Part shown: positions 23,801-35,784 of the stretch, one piece after another
Layout: every line of letters starts with the position of its first letter
Position numbering within the stretch: position 1 is the first letter of the stretch
Assembly (NCBI RefSeq): GCF_001949145.1
Contig: NW_019091387.1
Location: 405,207 to 469,206 of the forward strand
From: Acanthaster planci
Taxonomy: Eukaryota; Echinodermata; Asteroidea; Valvatida; Acanthasteridae
DNA: 64,000 nt
Reading direction: 5' to 3'
Made by a program: the position numbers and the translations under genes
Notes under the pieces: generated by a model
Database searches by the model: none
What the model saw: the letters and a program-made list of their open reading frames with translations, nothing else
Told to the model about the DNA's origin: nothing

Positions 23801-25652
23801 ATCATCCTGCATTCCTCTCTGGTGACCTGGCACACTTCCTAAAATATTGTATTTCCATTATATTCTTATCCCGGCCTGCTTCCCCAACGACTGTCTACTG
23901 ACTCCACAGACTGCGTTGAAACAGGGTGGATCAACCCTGCGGTTGGCTGAGGGTGACTCCAACCAGATACAGTAAGGGCTGATGGAATGCTGGTTTCCTT
24001 GGAAGCGACTTTTTGTGTTGATGCTTCCCTGCGACCGCATGTGGTAATTCAGGTGGGCCAGGGGGGGTCAGTCTGAGGAGATTGCTTGCATTGCATGATG
24101 TGCAAGCTCTTCTGTCCAATCGCACGGCCCAATGTGGAAGTCCACGTGCCTTTTGCTGCACGTCTGCCATTGTGCCAATTCAGCTCAAGATGGGGGAATA
24201 GGGGGTCCAATCTAGAGTTGGATGTTAAACATTTAGGGCACTGTCACACGTTTCAAGTGTAAAAAAAAAAAAAACTGACAGAGAGTTAGCGTTGGATCAT
24301 ATTCCCTCATTTTCCTATGTCAAGATGATTCCTGGAGTGAGGGGTTTCCTGTTTTGTTGTGAGGTAGTTCATGTATTCCCAAAGGAACTTTTTCTGGCAG
24401 ATTGAACTTAACAACAGACCTGCATCTACACATGTACATGTACATTCTAAATTGAAATGGGAAGAAGCAGCTTTTAAAAACCCTATCAATGTGTTTACGT
24501 CAGGAGATTTTTCAGTCAAGAAACTGGCACAAATTAATCCTCACTTACATTGTACACATGTACACGCTAAATGAATAGGCACATCGACATGTTGACGAGT
24601 AATGTTAATCTAAAACAAGCTACAGACTCTTAACAATGGACCTTTCCCATGAAATATGCAAAATAGATGGGCGCATGCGGGCTACCACTGGTTGGCAAGC
24701 GCGTCCCGTCAACACTGTTGGCAGTGTAGGCAAGCTGCTGGTAACCATAACCTGGAGCGTTGAAGGTCAATCAAAACTGTATTACAGCCTTTGCCCGATA
24801 CTTGAGCACTCTTTTCTAGAAACTAAGTGAAGTTTTCTGGGTTCCGAGGTTGGAAAGTAACCATTCCTTGTCTGTAAGTTTGGCACTTATGTCAAACTAT
24901 ACTACCACAGAAATGGCGATAGTGACGCGCGCATGGAGATTGGTATTATTACGCCATAGATTTAAGCAACTTTGCCAACCAGCTTTGCCAACACTGTCAG
25001 AGATCCTTGGCCTGGAGTCACACCGGCATGTCAAATGACAAAGCTGGAAACCGGGCTTTGTATGAAAACTGGCATCCCTGATAGTACGTATAAAGCACAA
25101 AATACAAGTTAACAAAAGAAGAAAAAAACTAACCTGAGAAACAGTGGAATCACTAGCCACTGAAGCTGTAAGGACCAACCCAGCTCAATCAAAATTCTCG
25201 CGAGTCAAATGCAACTCAAGAGCATTTTCTGAATGTGTTCCCTGTCCTTAAAACATTTGATCTGCCACTGCTCAGTGTGACTGCACAAGAGTGTTGGGTC
25301 ATCCCGCAATGGTTCAAGTCAGGACATTCACGAGTGACGAAGAGTTACTATATCATTCACAATGAGAGTTCACTATCCGACGCTGATATCGGTTTGCCGC
25401 TGTGACATACCCCGCTGGAAGTTTAGAAAAATACCTCCCCGATTACTGAGAAACATTCCTGAACATTCACCGTGGCGCTAGACCATGAGCTCAGAACCCA
25501 CCCTGGAAATGGAGATTCTACAGTCTAGAAAATGCACCTTCGGGATAGTCTGGTAGTTGGCTATATCTGATAGCTGGTAGAGGTTCTCATTACCCACGGC
25601 AGGGTGCAGGGAGAGTACCTGGCCTCCTCAGCTTATGTTCACAGCAGGGCTG

Positions 25653-26010
25653 TTATCTCCCATTACTGCAGTGTTGACACCTCCCAGCGGACATTTAAAT
25701 ACCACATCATGCAAAGGATTTATGGTATATCCCCTCTGATGAGGTACATGTAGGAGGAATGTTGACAGCAATGAAACAGGATGGAGGTTTATATACAAAA
25801 GTACAAGTAGATGGGTCATTACAGGATCATAAAGTGTTATCTCCTATAAAGAGCTCTCCAGCAAACCACAATTCCCTTGGACTCAGAGAAATTACTATTC
25901 ACTAGTCTTGACTCAAGTCAATCAATGTTCCTCCTGAACAGATATTGTTATCTGTTTACTGCTCCCATATCCCTGTCAGTGCTAAATTATCTTATCAGAA
26001 TCCGGATAAG
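25653..26010. promoter_or_regulatory. Candidate enhancer: GATA-motif cluster
   Basis: TTATCT words occur at 25653-25658, 25837-25842, 25948-25953 and 25987-25992, CTTATC at 25991-25996 and GGATAAG at 26004-26010. Six GATA-type sites in 360 bp, with four in the last 65 bp, is denser than in the neighbouring intron. Function is inferred only. Confidence 0.25.
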
Positions 26011-28216
26011 ACAATGTTATTTTAGTCACAACATCTCATAGTGCCTTTGCCAGCCTTAAGTAAACACACCTGAATGTGGCATCTATTGGGCGCCTGCCAG
26101 TCAACAGCCCACTCTCATGCGGTTGAGCAATCTGGACAGCCCTTATTACAAAATCGGGCATTCCAATGCACAGTCTGTCCTTGGTGCCACTGCCCTGGCA
26201 TCCTCTGACCGAGAGATGAAAACTTGCTCCAACAAAGCGAGTCAGCCGAGACAGGATTCTGAAGAACACTGCTTGCAATAGCGGAGGTCCTTTTCTCCAG
26301 CCTCAAGTCTCAGCATCAATGGTCCTGCTCTGTCAACTCCAGAACCACAACTTCACAAGTCTTCCTGTGTGGGGTTTTTTCTTACTGTACATGTACATGT
26401 ATCTGATCCTGCTCGCAACATGGAGCCTCACAGACCACAGGACAATGGGCCCGCCTCTTCCGATTGCATTATTTCAGACTGACACTAAGCATACAATCAC
26501 TCTCTCTTCCCAACCAGGAAACAAAAAATAAATTCTTGAAAGACTTCAGCCCTGCAGGCAGTCGGGGCAGCCACAACACTTGTAGGGAGAAAAGAATAGA
26601 AGGTATGGAAGCATCAACTCGGTAAACTCCGTGAGTCTTACAGACACACCCCGCAAGCCTGGCCAGGAGAGAAATTCCTACTGAAAAAAGTAGCAGCAAA
26701 GGACATGTAGCCAAACAGTCTTGAGGGGAATACTGGGCTCTACCATTCTGTTAGGAGGGAGGTACTTGGAACTAGGACAAAGGTGAGATTTTCATTTGGT
26801 TGGACCCTGAGTGCTATTTATAGTCACAGAATGAGAACAGTCCAGGAATGCAAAGCACTGATTGTGTGGCTTTCGCTTTCTCATGCAAAACACGATTCAG
26901 AGCATGTGCACATGTGCATGTACACTTTCACCACTTTTACAATACATCAACTCTTCCATCTTTTGTAACTGAGTCCTTCCTCTTTTGAATTGGACTAAAA
27001 AATGCTTTCCTCATCTTCTGTTTTTCAATAGTTCTTCCTTCTTGGAAGCTTCTTGTTGAAGTGTTTCATCCCAAGGTTACTCTTCTTGAGCAACCGCACA
27101 CCAACACTGGAAACTTCTTGGAACCGCAGCGTGTTTCATCTTCTTTTCTGCTCTCAGAAGCAATCAGTGTAACATTGGGATTATCTCTTCAGAAACTTCA
27201 ACTGAAATTTGTCACAGAGAAGCTTTGTAAAAGTGTTCCATGTTCAAATAAAAAGCACTTAAGTGGAAGGACCCAAAGAGTATTTTCTAAGAAAAAATGG
27301 GAAAACGTTTAGGAAAAAAAATTAACTAATATGCAGGATTGGAAATTTTACAGAAATTTTTGTAAACATTCAGATGCATGTGCATGTTTTGTAAATCGGT
27401 GGTCATTTTTCTCTAAATTGTTTGAAAGAGTTAAACTAGACTACTCAAATAATAAAAAGTGAAGAAATCTAAATTTCAAATTCACAGAACTAAAAAAACA
27501 TCAGAATTACAAAATCTCATAACTATGACAATCCCCCAAACTTAGTTTGACAAAAATATCTGTTATCACACAGTTTAGCAGTTCTGCAAAATTGCACAAT
27601 TTGGAGTTCTTCCAAGTTCCACTATGCTTCAGCTTGTACATAGAGTCCACCTCTTTCCCGGTCTTTCTCTGAGCGCTGGATTACACCACCTGTATTTCCA
27701 GTCACCAATCACCACAAAAATAAACAATGGAACAAGGTCTGTAAATGATTACCAGCTATTAACCCACATATAAAGTTCACTTGCAACAGAGAACCAATCA
27801 AGGATGTTGACTGTCCAGTCCGCAGAACAAGGATAATGAACTCCAGGCCACTGGAATGGAGATCATCATTTCCAGATAACAATGCCCAAAGCATACAATC
27901 GGGCTAAACTTGGATCATGGCTTACATTCCGCTGCGATACAATGTCTAATGTCTATTGTCACAAGCTATATATAGAAACAAACACAATTCCAATCCACAG
28001 ATTAAGGAAGCGGGCTGGTCCACATTATTAACTTCTGATGCATCAGAGCACAGCCGTCCATGAACACGTCCAGGGCATCTGCAGATTTGATATGAATGTG
28101 CAGTTGGGTTTGGCTTTATTTCAAGTTTCCCAAAAATGCATTTCCTGTTTGTGAAAATTCACAAAACCTGTTTGTTAATCACTTTTTAGTGCAGGACTTG
28201 CTGGAAAAAAAAAGGC

Positions 28217-28285
28217 CTAACCCCAACAGTCCTCGATCCTTCAATTTCAATATGATTTTACATACACCCTATGGTGTTAGGTTTA
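28217..28285 (+). repeat. Short element with telomere-like inverted ends, copy 2
   Basis: This copy begins CTAACCCCAACAGTCC and ends GGTGTTAGGTTTAA. It shares with the copy at 20827-20893 the interior words TTCAATATGATTTTACATAC and ACACCCTA. The ends are imperfect compared with copy 1. Confidence 0.75.
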
Positions 28286-30222
28286 ACATTTACCGGTAGC
28301 ACTCTATCACACAGATCTATGAGACACTTTGCTGCCAAAGATAAAGTCTTCAAAGGGAAACTTCAGGCCATGTTTCAATTTCAACAGTTACAGCTTGTAA
28401 ACATGGTTTCTGAACCCCACCCAAATGTATGTATGTAAAGGAAAACTGTGTGACCACACAGAGATGTGCCCTTATTCAGTTGTATCATTCCGCTTAGTGC
28501 ACTGATAGTGCCATCAATCACAGCACAATAATAATCCTTTTCAAACACTGTAAACATACCAATGACAAGGAGGATGGCTACCAGTGACGGCTTACCAGGA
28601 AAGCAGGTGCCACAAACATGAGGAAAATGTGCAGTAGTCACAACTTCGTCTAGTTAATCCCTAAAACTATGCCTCTCTAGTCTAATCCATCTTCCAAGAA
28701 ATTCCTCAGCCTTTTTCAAGGCACAAATGTGAGCTTTTGACATTGACTGGCTGCAAATAGAACAAGAGCTACGACTGGGTATTTGACCGTAGACTTTTAA
28801 AGGTTTGTCTGACTGTGGAGTTATAAATCTTACAGCTGTTTCATGTTTGGAATTCATCATGAAGTCTCACAATGTATTAACCGTTTACTGTAATGTGTTG
28901 CTACATGCACATGTACATGATGAAATATAACACCAAACAATAGTGGGGTTCTGCTTTCACTGTCAAGCTTGGTCACCACTGTTAGTCTTGTCTTGATGTT
29001 TATCCCATTTGAAAACTCAAAGAATTAAACAGGCTTGGTGACATAGGCATACACGTACAACTTCCCTTTTCCACGGGAAACTGGCTTTCTTTGTTGAGGA
29101 AATCGTCCCGTTGAAACTACTGGCTAGAAACTGCTCACGAAAAACAGTCTGACCCTTTTCAAGGATTTTTTTCACTCTCTGCTTCCCAAGCAGTTAAAGA
29201 TTTTCAAGGAGTTTTCTTATCACTACAGTTTGTTATATCTCCATCCCCACCCCCATAAAACAAACCCCCTCTTTTAACCTTCAAGCATCTCCTGGGTACC
29301 CCTAAAATTTCCAAATTGCCCACAACAACAGTAAATGTATATATTTTTACCAGTACATGCCCCAGCCTGCCAATGGCGAACTAATGAGAGAAGCAAACAG
29401 CACACCTGAGATTTCCCTTACCAACCCCTGTGATCACTGGATAGATTTACAGAGCCTTAGGGGACCCAAGGTTAATACCTGAGCCACAACGTTGGGGAAC
29501 ATCAAACGCTGGGGTCAGGGGTCTCCCAAGCAGTGCACTCCCAACGGCTCGGCCATAAAGGCCGAGCAGGACGCTGGGTGGGCTGGAAGGGGATCGGAAG
29601 CTCCAGTGGGGGAAAAAGGTAGGGCTTGCCAAAACATGCGGACTGACCAAATGCTCTCATCTCTGATGGACACCCTGCTTGAGGCTCAAAATACCACATT
29701 CCTTTTTTGGGAGAGGGGGACATTCAATCACCCCACCTTAGCCGAATCTAGTAGCTCAGAAGGAAACTCAAATTAGTATAGCATTTCTGCTGACTAATAA
29801 TCAGGCTTCCATTAAATATCACAGTAGTGTGCTGCTACTTTTGACAAGTTGGCTGATTTCCTTGTGATGATCAACCGCTTTTGTAGGGTAATACGCCGAC
29901 TCTGCTCCATCTCTATGAAATCAGAGGCTGATGCTTTTTTTCGGCTACGGCAAGCTTGTGCCACACTTTTTTGGTGCACATAACTTTAAAGCTACATTCG
30001 ATAACATGTGGAAAAATCTACGAAACACCTCCCAAGCAGACAGAATTAATTTGAAATGAACAGTCAGAGTGACAAAGAGTTCCTTCAGTTCTCTTAAATA
30101 TGAACTGGACAAGAGATGAGACAGATTCAAACCTGATATATGGCTCTTAACTATTTTGTTCACTCTGTTTCAATCTCACCCCCCCAAAAAAAAACTTGAC
30201 CAAAGAAGAAATGCAAACTTAC

Positions 30223-30888
30223 CTCCTAGTTATTTGCTCTTCAACCACGTGCTTGTCCTCCTCCTGACAGATAGGGTATTCTCCAAGTACCTCTGGAGGG
30301 GGTGGCGGAAGTTCCCCAATCTGCTCCAAGTCCTCGATGACTGGCACGGCGGGAGGTGTTGGAGGAGGGGGCAAGTCGAAGCTCTCAGCCCTTGGCCGTG
30401 GACTGGCTGGGACCTGATAGGCCGGGGACGTCTCTTTGCTGGTAGTCAGGGAAGGGGAGGTCCTGGTTGCCAGACCTGCTGGGTGTGTCAGGGACTTCTC
30501 GCTGGCGGCCGGGGGTGGGGAGATTCTAGTCCTCGGACCCCCTGGATGAGTTAGAGATGCCTCGTTGCCGGTAGGGAGCAGTGGGGAAGTCCTGGTCCTA
30601 GGTCTCCCCTGGTGAGTAGGGGATGTTCCCTTGGTGGAAGTCAGGGGAGGAGAGGCTCTAGTCCTTGGTCTTGTGCTGGCTGGATGAGACGGTGACCTCT
30701 CGGTGGTCTCAGCTAAATCTGGTGTGGACTTTGTTCTCGACCCGGCACTAACCGGACGGGTCGGCGATATGTCCTTATTATTGGAAGGCAGGGGAGGGGA
30801 GGTCCTTGTTCTTGGTCTTGAGGTGACTTGAGCTGACGGCGATGGCTCCTTGGTTGCTGACGTTGGGGACGTCTTTGGAGACGGGTAT
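30223..30888 (-). CDS. shroom: Shroom exon, proline-rich with degenerate internal repeats (symmetric phase 2-2)
   Basis: The exon is 666 nt, entered in phase 2 after CATCAACAG and left in phase 2 at AGGAG|GTAAGT. It encodes 222 residues. The first two thirds are six or seven imperfect copies of a 21-25 residue unit with consensus PRTRTSPPL followed by a Ser/Thr-rich part and SPTHP. The end carries LPPPPTPPAVP and ELPPPPPEVL, two matches to the [FWLY]PPPP motif bound by EVH1 domains of Ena/VASP proteins. Vertebrate Shroom3 is reported to cooperate with Mena, so an Ena/VASP link is plausible but inferred. Length is a multiple of three. Confidence 0.88.
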
Positions 30889-32147
30889 CTGTTGATGAAA
30901 TTTGACACTCAGTGATCACAAAACTGTACTGCAACATCAATACTATGTTTATTCCCGGTGAATTTCAATTGACTCACTTGCTGATGTAACAATCGATCAA
31001 ACAGAACACAAAGCAATCAACAACTGCATTGTGTGCCCCCACAGGACATACGCATAGAAACACCAAAGTATTGATTTCAATTAAAATCAATTTAATCTGG
31101 ATCAAGTCTAACCGGACCAAATGCTGCTAGTCCAGTTTTGATGTTGCTGTATGCGTGTATGTGTACATCTCACCTTTCCTACTCCCAGGTCCACGTTCGA
31201 ACAGAAATGACACGCACACTGTAGTACATATAATTACACCCTGGATAAGCACAGAGCACGGACCTTGACTGCGGCAGGCCCATACGCCACACAGCTTATG
31301 GTGTTGAATATATGTGTATATGATATGTATACAAACAGACAGACACTTTGCAGGGGGAAGCAAACGCTCTCACTTGACCTCTCGTTCAATTAGTGCCCCA
31401 GCCAATCACGGAGGGGCTTCCAAGAAAAGAGATGACAGGTACATGTAGAAGCCAGGGCAATGAATACCAATATGTTTATGTGCTTGGTCAGCCAGGATGT
31501 TCAGTCAACCTAATTGCTTTCAGTTAGAGTGGATTAAGTACATGTGCATGTGATGAACACACTCTGTGTACAATAATTATGTCCTTGAATGGTACAGCGA
31601 TGGAATGCTTATGAGTCATTCACTTAATGCATATTCAGAAGTCACTCACGCATGATACCAATAATAACATGTACTGGTAAAGTTTTATAAAAAAAAACCC
31701 ACTTCATTTTTTATGCATGCTATTGCTTCATAATTACAAAAAAACTCTCTTGAATATTCACACAGCATTTTGCACCTTGAATGGACCGCTTGGAATCACA
31801 CAACGGCACACTTCATTGCAGGAAGATTTGGTTACAATCATTCTGATGCGGTAGGTGTTCCACACAATCAGTCTGGGTACAAGTACATTAGCTTCATCCT
31901 ATGAATCATGTTTCTACCTTATAATTTGTACACAATTCACAGACAATCTCCACGCATGCAAACCCAATATGAGTCATGCACTTACACAGTTCAGCTGAAT
32001 GCCCAGTTTGCAAATCGCTATCAATACCACAAGCAATGAACCATGACAGCGCAACCACGCCTATGAATCACTAGTTGCCTAGAAGCCCCATATTGTTGCC
32101 TGTGGGACAGGTATTTGGAAACTACAAACAAGGCCCACTGTCACTGG

Positions 32148-32173
32148 CACGTGTCTCATTTGCATAATTAATT
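32148..32173. promoter_or_regulatory. Candidate enhancer core: E-box, octamer and homeodomain sites
   Basis: CACGTG (32148-32153), ATTTGCAT (32158-32165, perfect POU octamer) and TAATTAATT (32165-32173) lie within 26 bp. The combination resembles a POU/homeobox-bound element, but no function is shown by the sequence. Confidence 0.3.
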
Positions 32174-33046
32174 GGGTCTTCTGGCCAGCCAGATGAGGGG
32201 AATCCCAATTGAGTCATCTGATCTGTGACAGGTTTAACCTATTATGGGGAATGCTATTAAAAGGGTGCTTATTATAGGTGTGTCAGCCAGGTATAAATTG
32301 GACAGTCTATCCCCTAAACAGATGCACAGGAAGTCAGTCAGTAATCTCATTCAAATGCTCAATGAATCAACACATGCATTATTAGCCTCCAGATTTCCTA
32401 CTGAGCTACAGTGAGTGCATTTCTGACCTAATACATGTGGGAGGTAGGCCCCAAAAGATCTACAAAATTAATCCAGAGACCTTGCTGATGAGGCATTTGA
32501 TATGTAAACTTAGGACAAGTTCAAATGACGACTATAGTTAACTATAGTTTGAATAACACCGCCTAACGATGGATGGTTTGGACTATCTAGTCCACCGTTT
32601 GGGGCCAGGCCCAGGGATATGGTCACAGCGCTGGTTATCAATAGCCCATTTCACTTAACAACACTGAGGGAACCATTTAAATGAAATAACCGTACCGGAT
32701 TTCAATGACCAGGCACACTGTTAGAATTGCAGCCAACGGTGAAATGTAACAATGAGATTTAAAAACAATTGACCCACTAGATTCGGTTATGCGCATTGTT
32801 CAAAAGAAATCAACTGCTTGTCAAACTATTGTTTGTGCAAGAACTTGTCCTTAGAAGCAAATACAGTGCACTACAAGAGGCAATTTGTAAGGGTTTGTGC
32901 AATGCTGTCTGACACATGATTACATGTATGCCCTAAAATCAAAGGCATAGCATTTACACATGTATATTCCCAACTTCCCCTATCTTGACACTTATGCAAA
33001 AACCAATGGCAGCACTGAACAACATGTGCTCTATAAATCTGAAGAA

Positions 33047-33284
33047 GCCTATTTCATAGAGCTGATTAAGCACAAAATTTGCTTAAGAACAAAAAAAAAA
33101 TTGCTTAAAAACAAAGATTACCAGCTCAAAATCTATGTGACTGTCATGCTAATCAAAAGACAGGTGAGTACCATTCCAAACCAATATACATATCACATAA
33201 ATTTTGGCTGGTAACCTGATTTGTCAAGCAAGGTTTTTTTACGCCTGAGCAAATTTTGTGCTTAAGCAGCTCAATGAAATTGGC
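33047..33284. mobile_element. MITE-like inverted-repeat element, copy 1
   Basis: The left end (from GCCTATTTCATAGAGCTG at 33047) and right end (to CAGCTCAATGAAATTGGC at 33284) are inverted repeats of about 38 bp, including GCACAAAATTTGC on the left and GCAAATTTTGTGC on the right. The interior is A-rich and non-coding. A related, more diverged element is at 55602-55761. Confidence 0.75.
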
Positions 33285-34216
33285 CCCGGGGGGAAAAGCT
33301 GTTGGGTACATTTGGACAACACTGGCTCCCAATCAGCACACGACGCCATGCACTGACTCTCTGCTGGTTGTTACTTGCCACAAAGATCTACCGATTGATG
33401 CTTTCATGATTGACAGTTTCCATTAAATGTGGCTGACATTTGCATATCTATGCGTGCATGGATTTCAGGAGCCCAACGACTGATTTACAACTGCAAGGCA
33501 CCTGGCCTAACTTTTTCTCCCTGTGCACATGAAGCACTTGAGAGGAGAAATTTCAACAGAGGGCGCCCTTTCTATACCACAGATATGCAAGACTGACTGT
33601 ATCTGTTCTGGGGAGTCATTCTCAAGACCCACTTCCTGGGGGCATTTTGGACCCGGAAATTTGAAACTGGTTTTGATGACGAGAAATCATAAATACGATA
33701 GGCCTTAGGAATGTGTGGTCTATTGCTGCCGCTTCTTGTTACACTAAATCAGTGGAACTTTGATCCATTTTTTGTTTTAGAAATTACTGGTCTCTCAATT
33801 TTTGGCCAGTTTTGTCTGCATACTATACAGGTCTCTAGTGAAACACCACAGATCATTATGTATCAGTGGCCTTATACCTATCTCCACCCTTCCCTTCCTA
33901 AAAAATGTACTAGTTTCCATTCCATTTCTGCATGTCACATTTGAACATCTGGCAAGCCACTTTTTTTATATTACATTGTACCTCTTTGACTTCAATTGGA
34001 ATTCTCTACGGCTACACTCACGGTTACAATGGTCCCAGGTAAAGACTTCTGCAGGGGGGAACTCAAGTCCAGAAATGGCCCAATAGTTTCGTGCCCTTCT
34101 AATCAACTATCGACACTGAATCTTACATCTCTGGAAGAACTTGCCCAGCCAGGTGAGTGAAGTGAAAAATTGCAACTCTGCCAAGGGATGTTCATCCCAG
34201 CTAAAAATCGTCTTAC

Positions 34217-34383
34217 CTGTGCTGCTCCCCGTGCGTTGGCGAGGGGAAGTTGAAGACGGACTGCCCCGGCCCAGAGGCCTTCCTCTCCCGTTCCTTGTCA
34301 GGAATCTGGTGCCCTGCCTCCTCATCCTCCTTGGGGAGTCTGGACTCAACCTTGGCTATCGTCTTCAGATGGGCCTCCTTGAT
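34217..34383 (-). CDS. shroom: Shroom exon, charged linker
   Basis: The exon is 167 nt, entered in phase 0 after a strong acceptor (CCCTCCCCCGCCAG) and left in phase 2 at CACAG|GTAAGA. It encodes IKEAHLKTIAKVESRLPKED, a probable short helix, then a Lys/Glu-rich stretch and SVFNFPSPTHGEQHR. Its phases fit the exons on both sides. No named domain is recognised. Confidence 0.87.
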
Positions 34384-35455
34384 CTGGCGGGGGAGGGGGA
34401 GAGGAAACAAGGGGGACGAATAACTGATGAAAACAGGCCTCTTTGGTAAATAATCGTGGTCAGTTAAAGTCAACATCATGTTAGTTAACTTGTGCCATCC
34501 GTGGTTAACTAACATTACTGATGCACATCAAACCAAATAGAGTTGAAGTATTTATTTCTAACTGAGGGCGCTCTCCAATAAATTTTAGGAGCCTCCACAG
34601 AGCTGCATAAAACCAGTCGGGCATTTCTGTAATGCATATGTACATGCATATTCTTGGTAACTGTCAATTCTTCAGAAATGTTTATACCACCAAATTCAAC
34701 CAGCGGTTTTACATTTTCCCCACAGAATCTCAAATGTGCAACCTTCTGGGCCATTTTGCCAGGGACACTGCACACTAGACCAACAGCAAAACCATGAGCG
34801 GGTGACTTCTGCTGGTTGAGGTTAGTATAAGCAACTTTTTATGTTCAGGAATGTAATAGCCCATTCAAGTTTAGAATTTCCAAACAATCCCAGGGAAAAG
34901 ATAAGCAGAGTGCTGCATGTACAATAGAAACAGGTGAAAAGCATAAATAAACACTGCATCTGTCCTGGCAGGAAAAAGAAAGTTAAAGTAATGCTATTTT
35001 TGTTCAGTGAAAAACAAAACAAAAGGACAGTAAAGAAAGCAAGAAGGGATTAGTTTCGGGAAGCTGCTAAGCCGGGAAATTGTCTTAAGTTTAGAACAGA
35101 TTTGATCAGTTTTTGTCTGTGGCTGATTCTCAGGTGAAGATTTACAGTGACATTTTTTTGGGCTGCCCAGGCCAAGAAAAAGAATGCCTTTATCTCATTC
35201 TTTAACACTTCCAAAATGCAAATATTCAGACTTGTGTGGCAAGACCTTTTGAATCTACATTTGAAAGGCCACAATTTTTGGCAGAAGTACAACTCTCTTA
35301 GAAATGCTTTTTTTTTCATCTAAATTCGCTGAACCTCAAATCTGACACTGTACTACTAATACTGAGGGAACGTTCAGCCAAACTACAAATTTCATTAAAA
35401 AGAAAGTGCAAACCAAGGCCACCTGGTAAGATGAAGCTGAAGATTTGTATGTCAC
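34384..35455 (-). other. Shroom intron (1.1 kb)
   Basis: A phase-0 intron with donor AAGCAG|GTGACA. No other feature seen. Confidence 0.8.
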
Positions 35456-35749
35456 CTGCTTTGGGGGTAGCGCCGGGGGCACATCGTCAGCATTCCCAGG
35501 CTCCAACGAAAGCGGGCTCCGGACAAAGCAGGGCTCTGCTCTGATGGGATGTGATGGGAAGTAAGGTTTGGCATTGCTGCTGTGGAAACCGCCTGCTGGC
35601 AAAGTGGCTGAAGGCCCCAGGCTGCGTCTCGTTGGAGCGCCGCTGCGTCCCTGGCCTATGGAGAATGTCTCAGTGCGGCTCAGGCCCTTGCTTGAGTCGT
35701 CACGGCTCCTAAATCCATCCCGAGGGTCATGGTAACTTGCGGCCTCACC
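35456..35749 (-). CDS. shroom: Shroom central region, 3' part in a shifted frame (98 codons)
   Basis: The coding frame here is +2 relative to the large upstream exon part. It encodes GEAASYHDPRDGFRSRDDSS, continues Ser/Arg-rich, and ends with DDVPPALPPKQ, a PxLPPK motif of the class II SH3-binding type. It leaves in phase 0 at CAG|GTGACA, matching the exon at 34217-34383. The frame stays open upstream to 35785 and beyond. The start at 35749 assumes an unusually short 35-nt GT-AG intron (35750-35784); other explanations are a later acceptor (for example after GGCCAG near 35663) or a 1-2 nt sequence error. That this frame is coding is well supported; its exact left boundary on the mRNA is not. 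Confidence 0.75.
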
Positions 35750-35784
35750 CTGCTCGAGTGGATCATGGAGTTGGAACGGCTCAC

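Larger units (their letters stand above)
14683..30222 (-). other. Large Shroom intron (15.5 kb)
   Basis: No coding exon is supported on either strand. It contains CA repeats near 15519, a G/C-rich hairpin at 17023-17053, one copy of a short element with AACCCTAACA/TGTTAGGGTT ends at 20827-20893 and another at 28217-28285, and a cluster of GATA motifs at 25653-26010. The long reading frames here lack family similarity, good splice contexts or sustained coding composition. Confidence 0.6.
30889..34216 (-). other. Shroom intron (3.3 kb)
   Basis: A phase-2 intron, donor CACAG|GTAAGA. It contains a tight cluster of E-box, octamer and homeodomain words at 32148-32173 and a MITE-like element at 33047-33284. 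No coding exon seen. Confidence 0.7.

Noticed and set aside
30156-30554. A 132-codon plus-strand frame
   Set aside because: Antisense shadow of the proline-rich Shroom exon.
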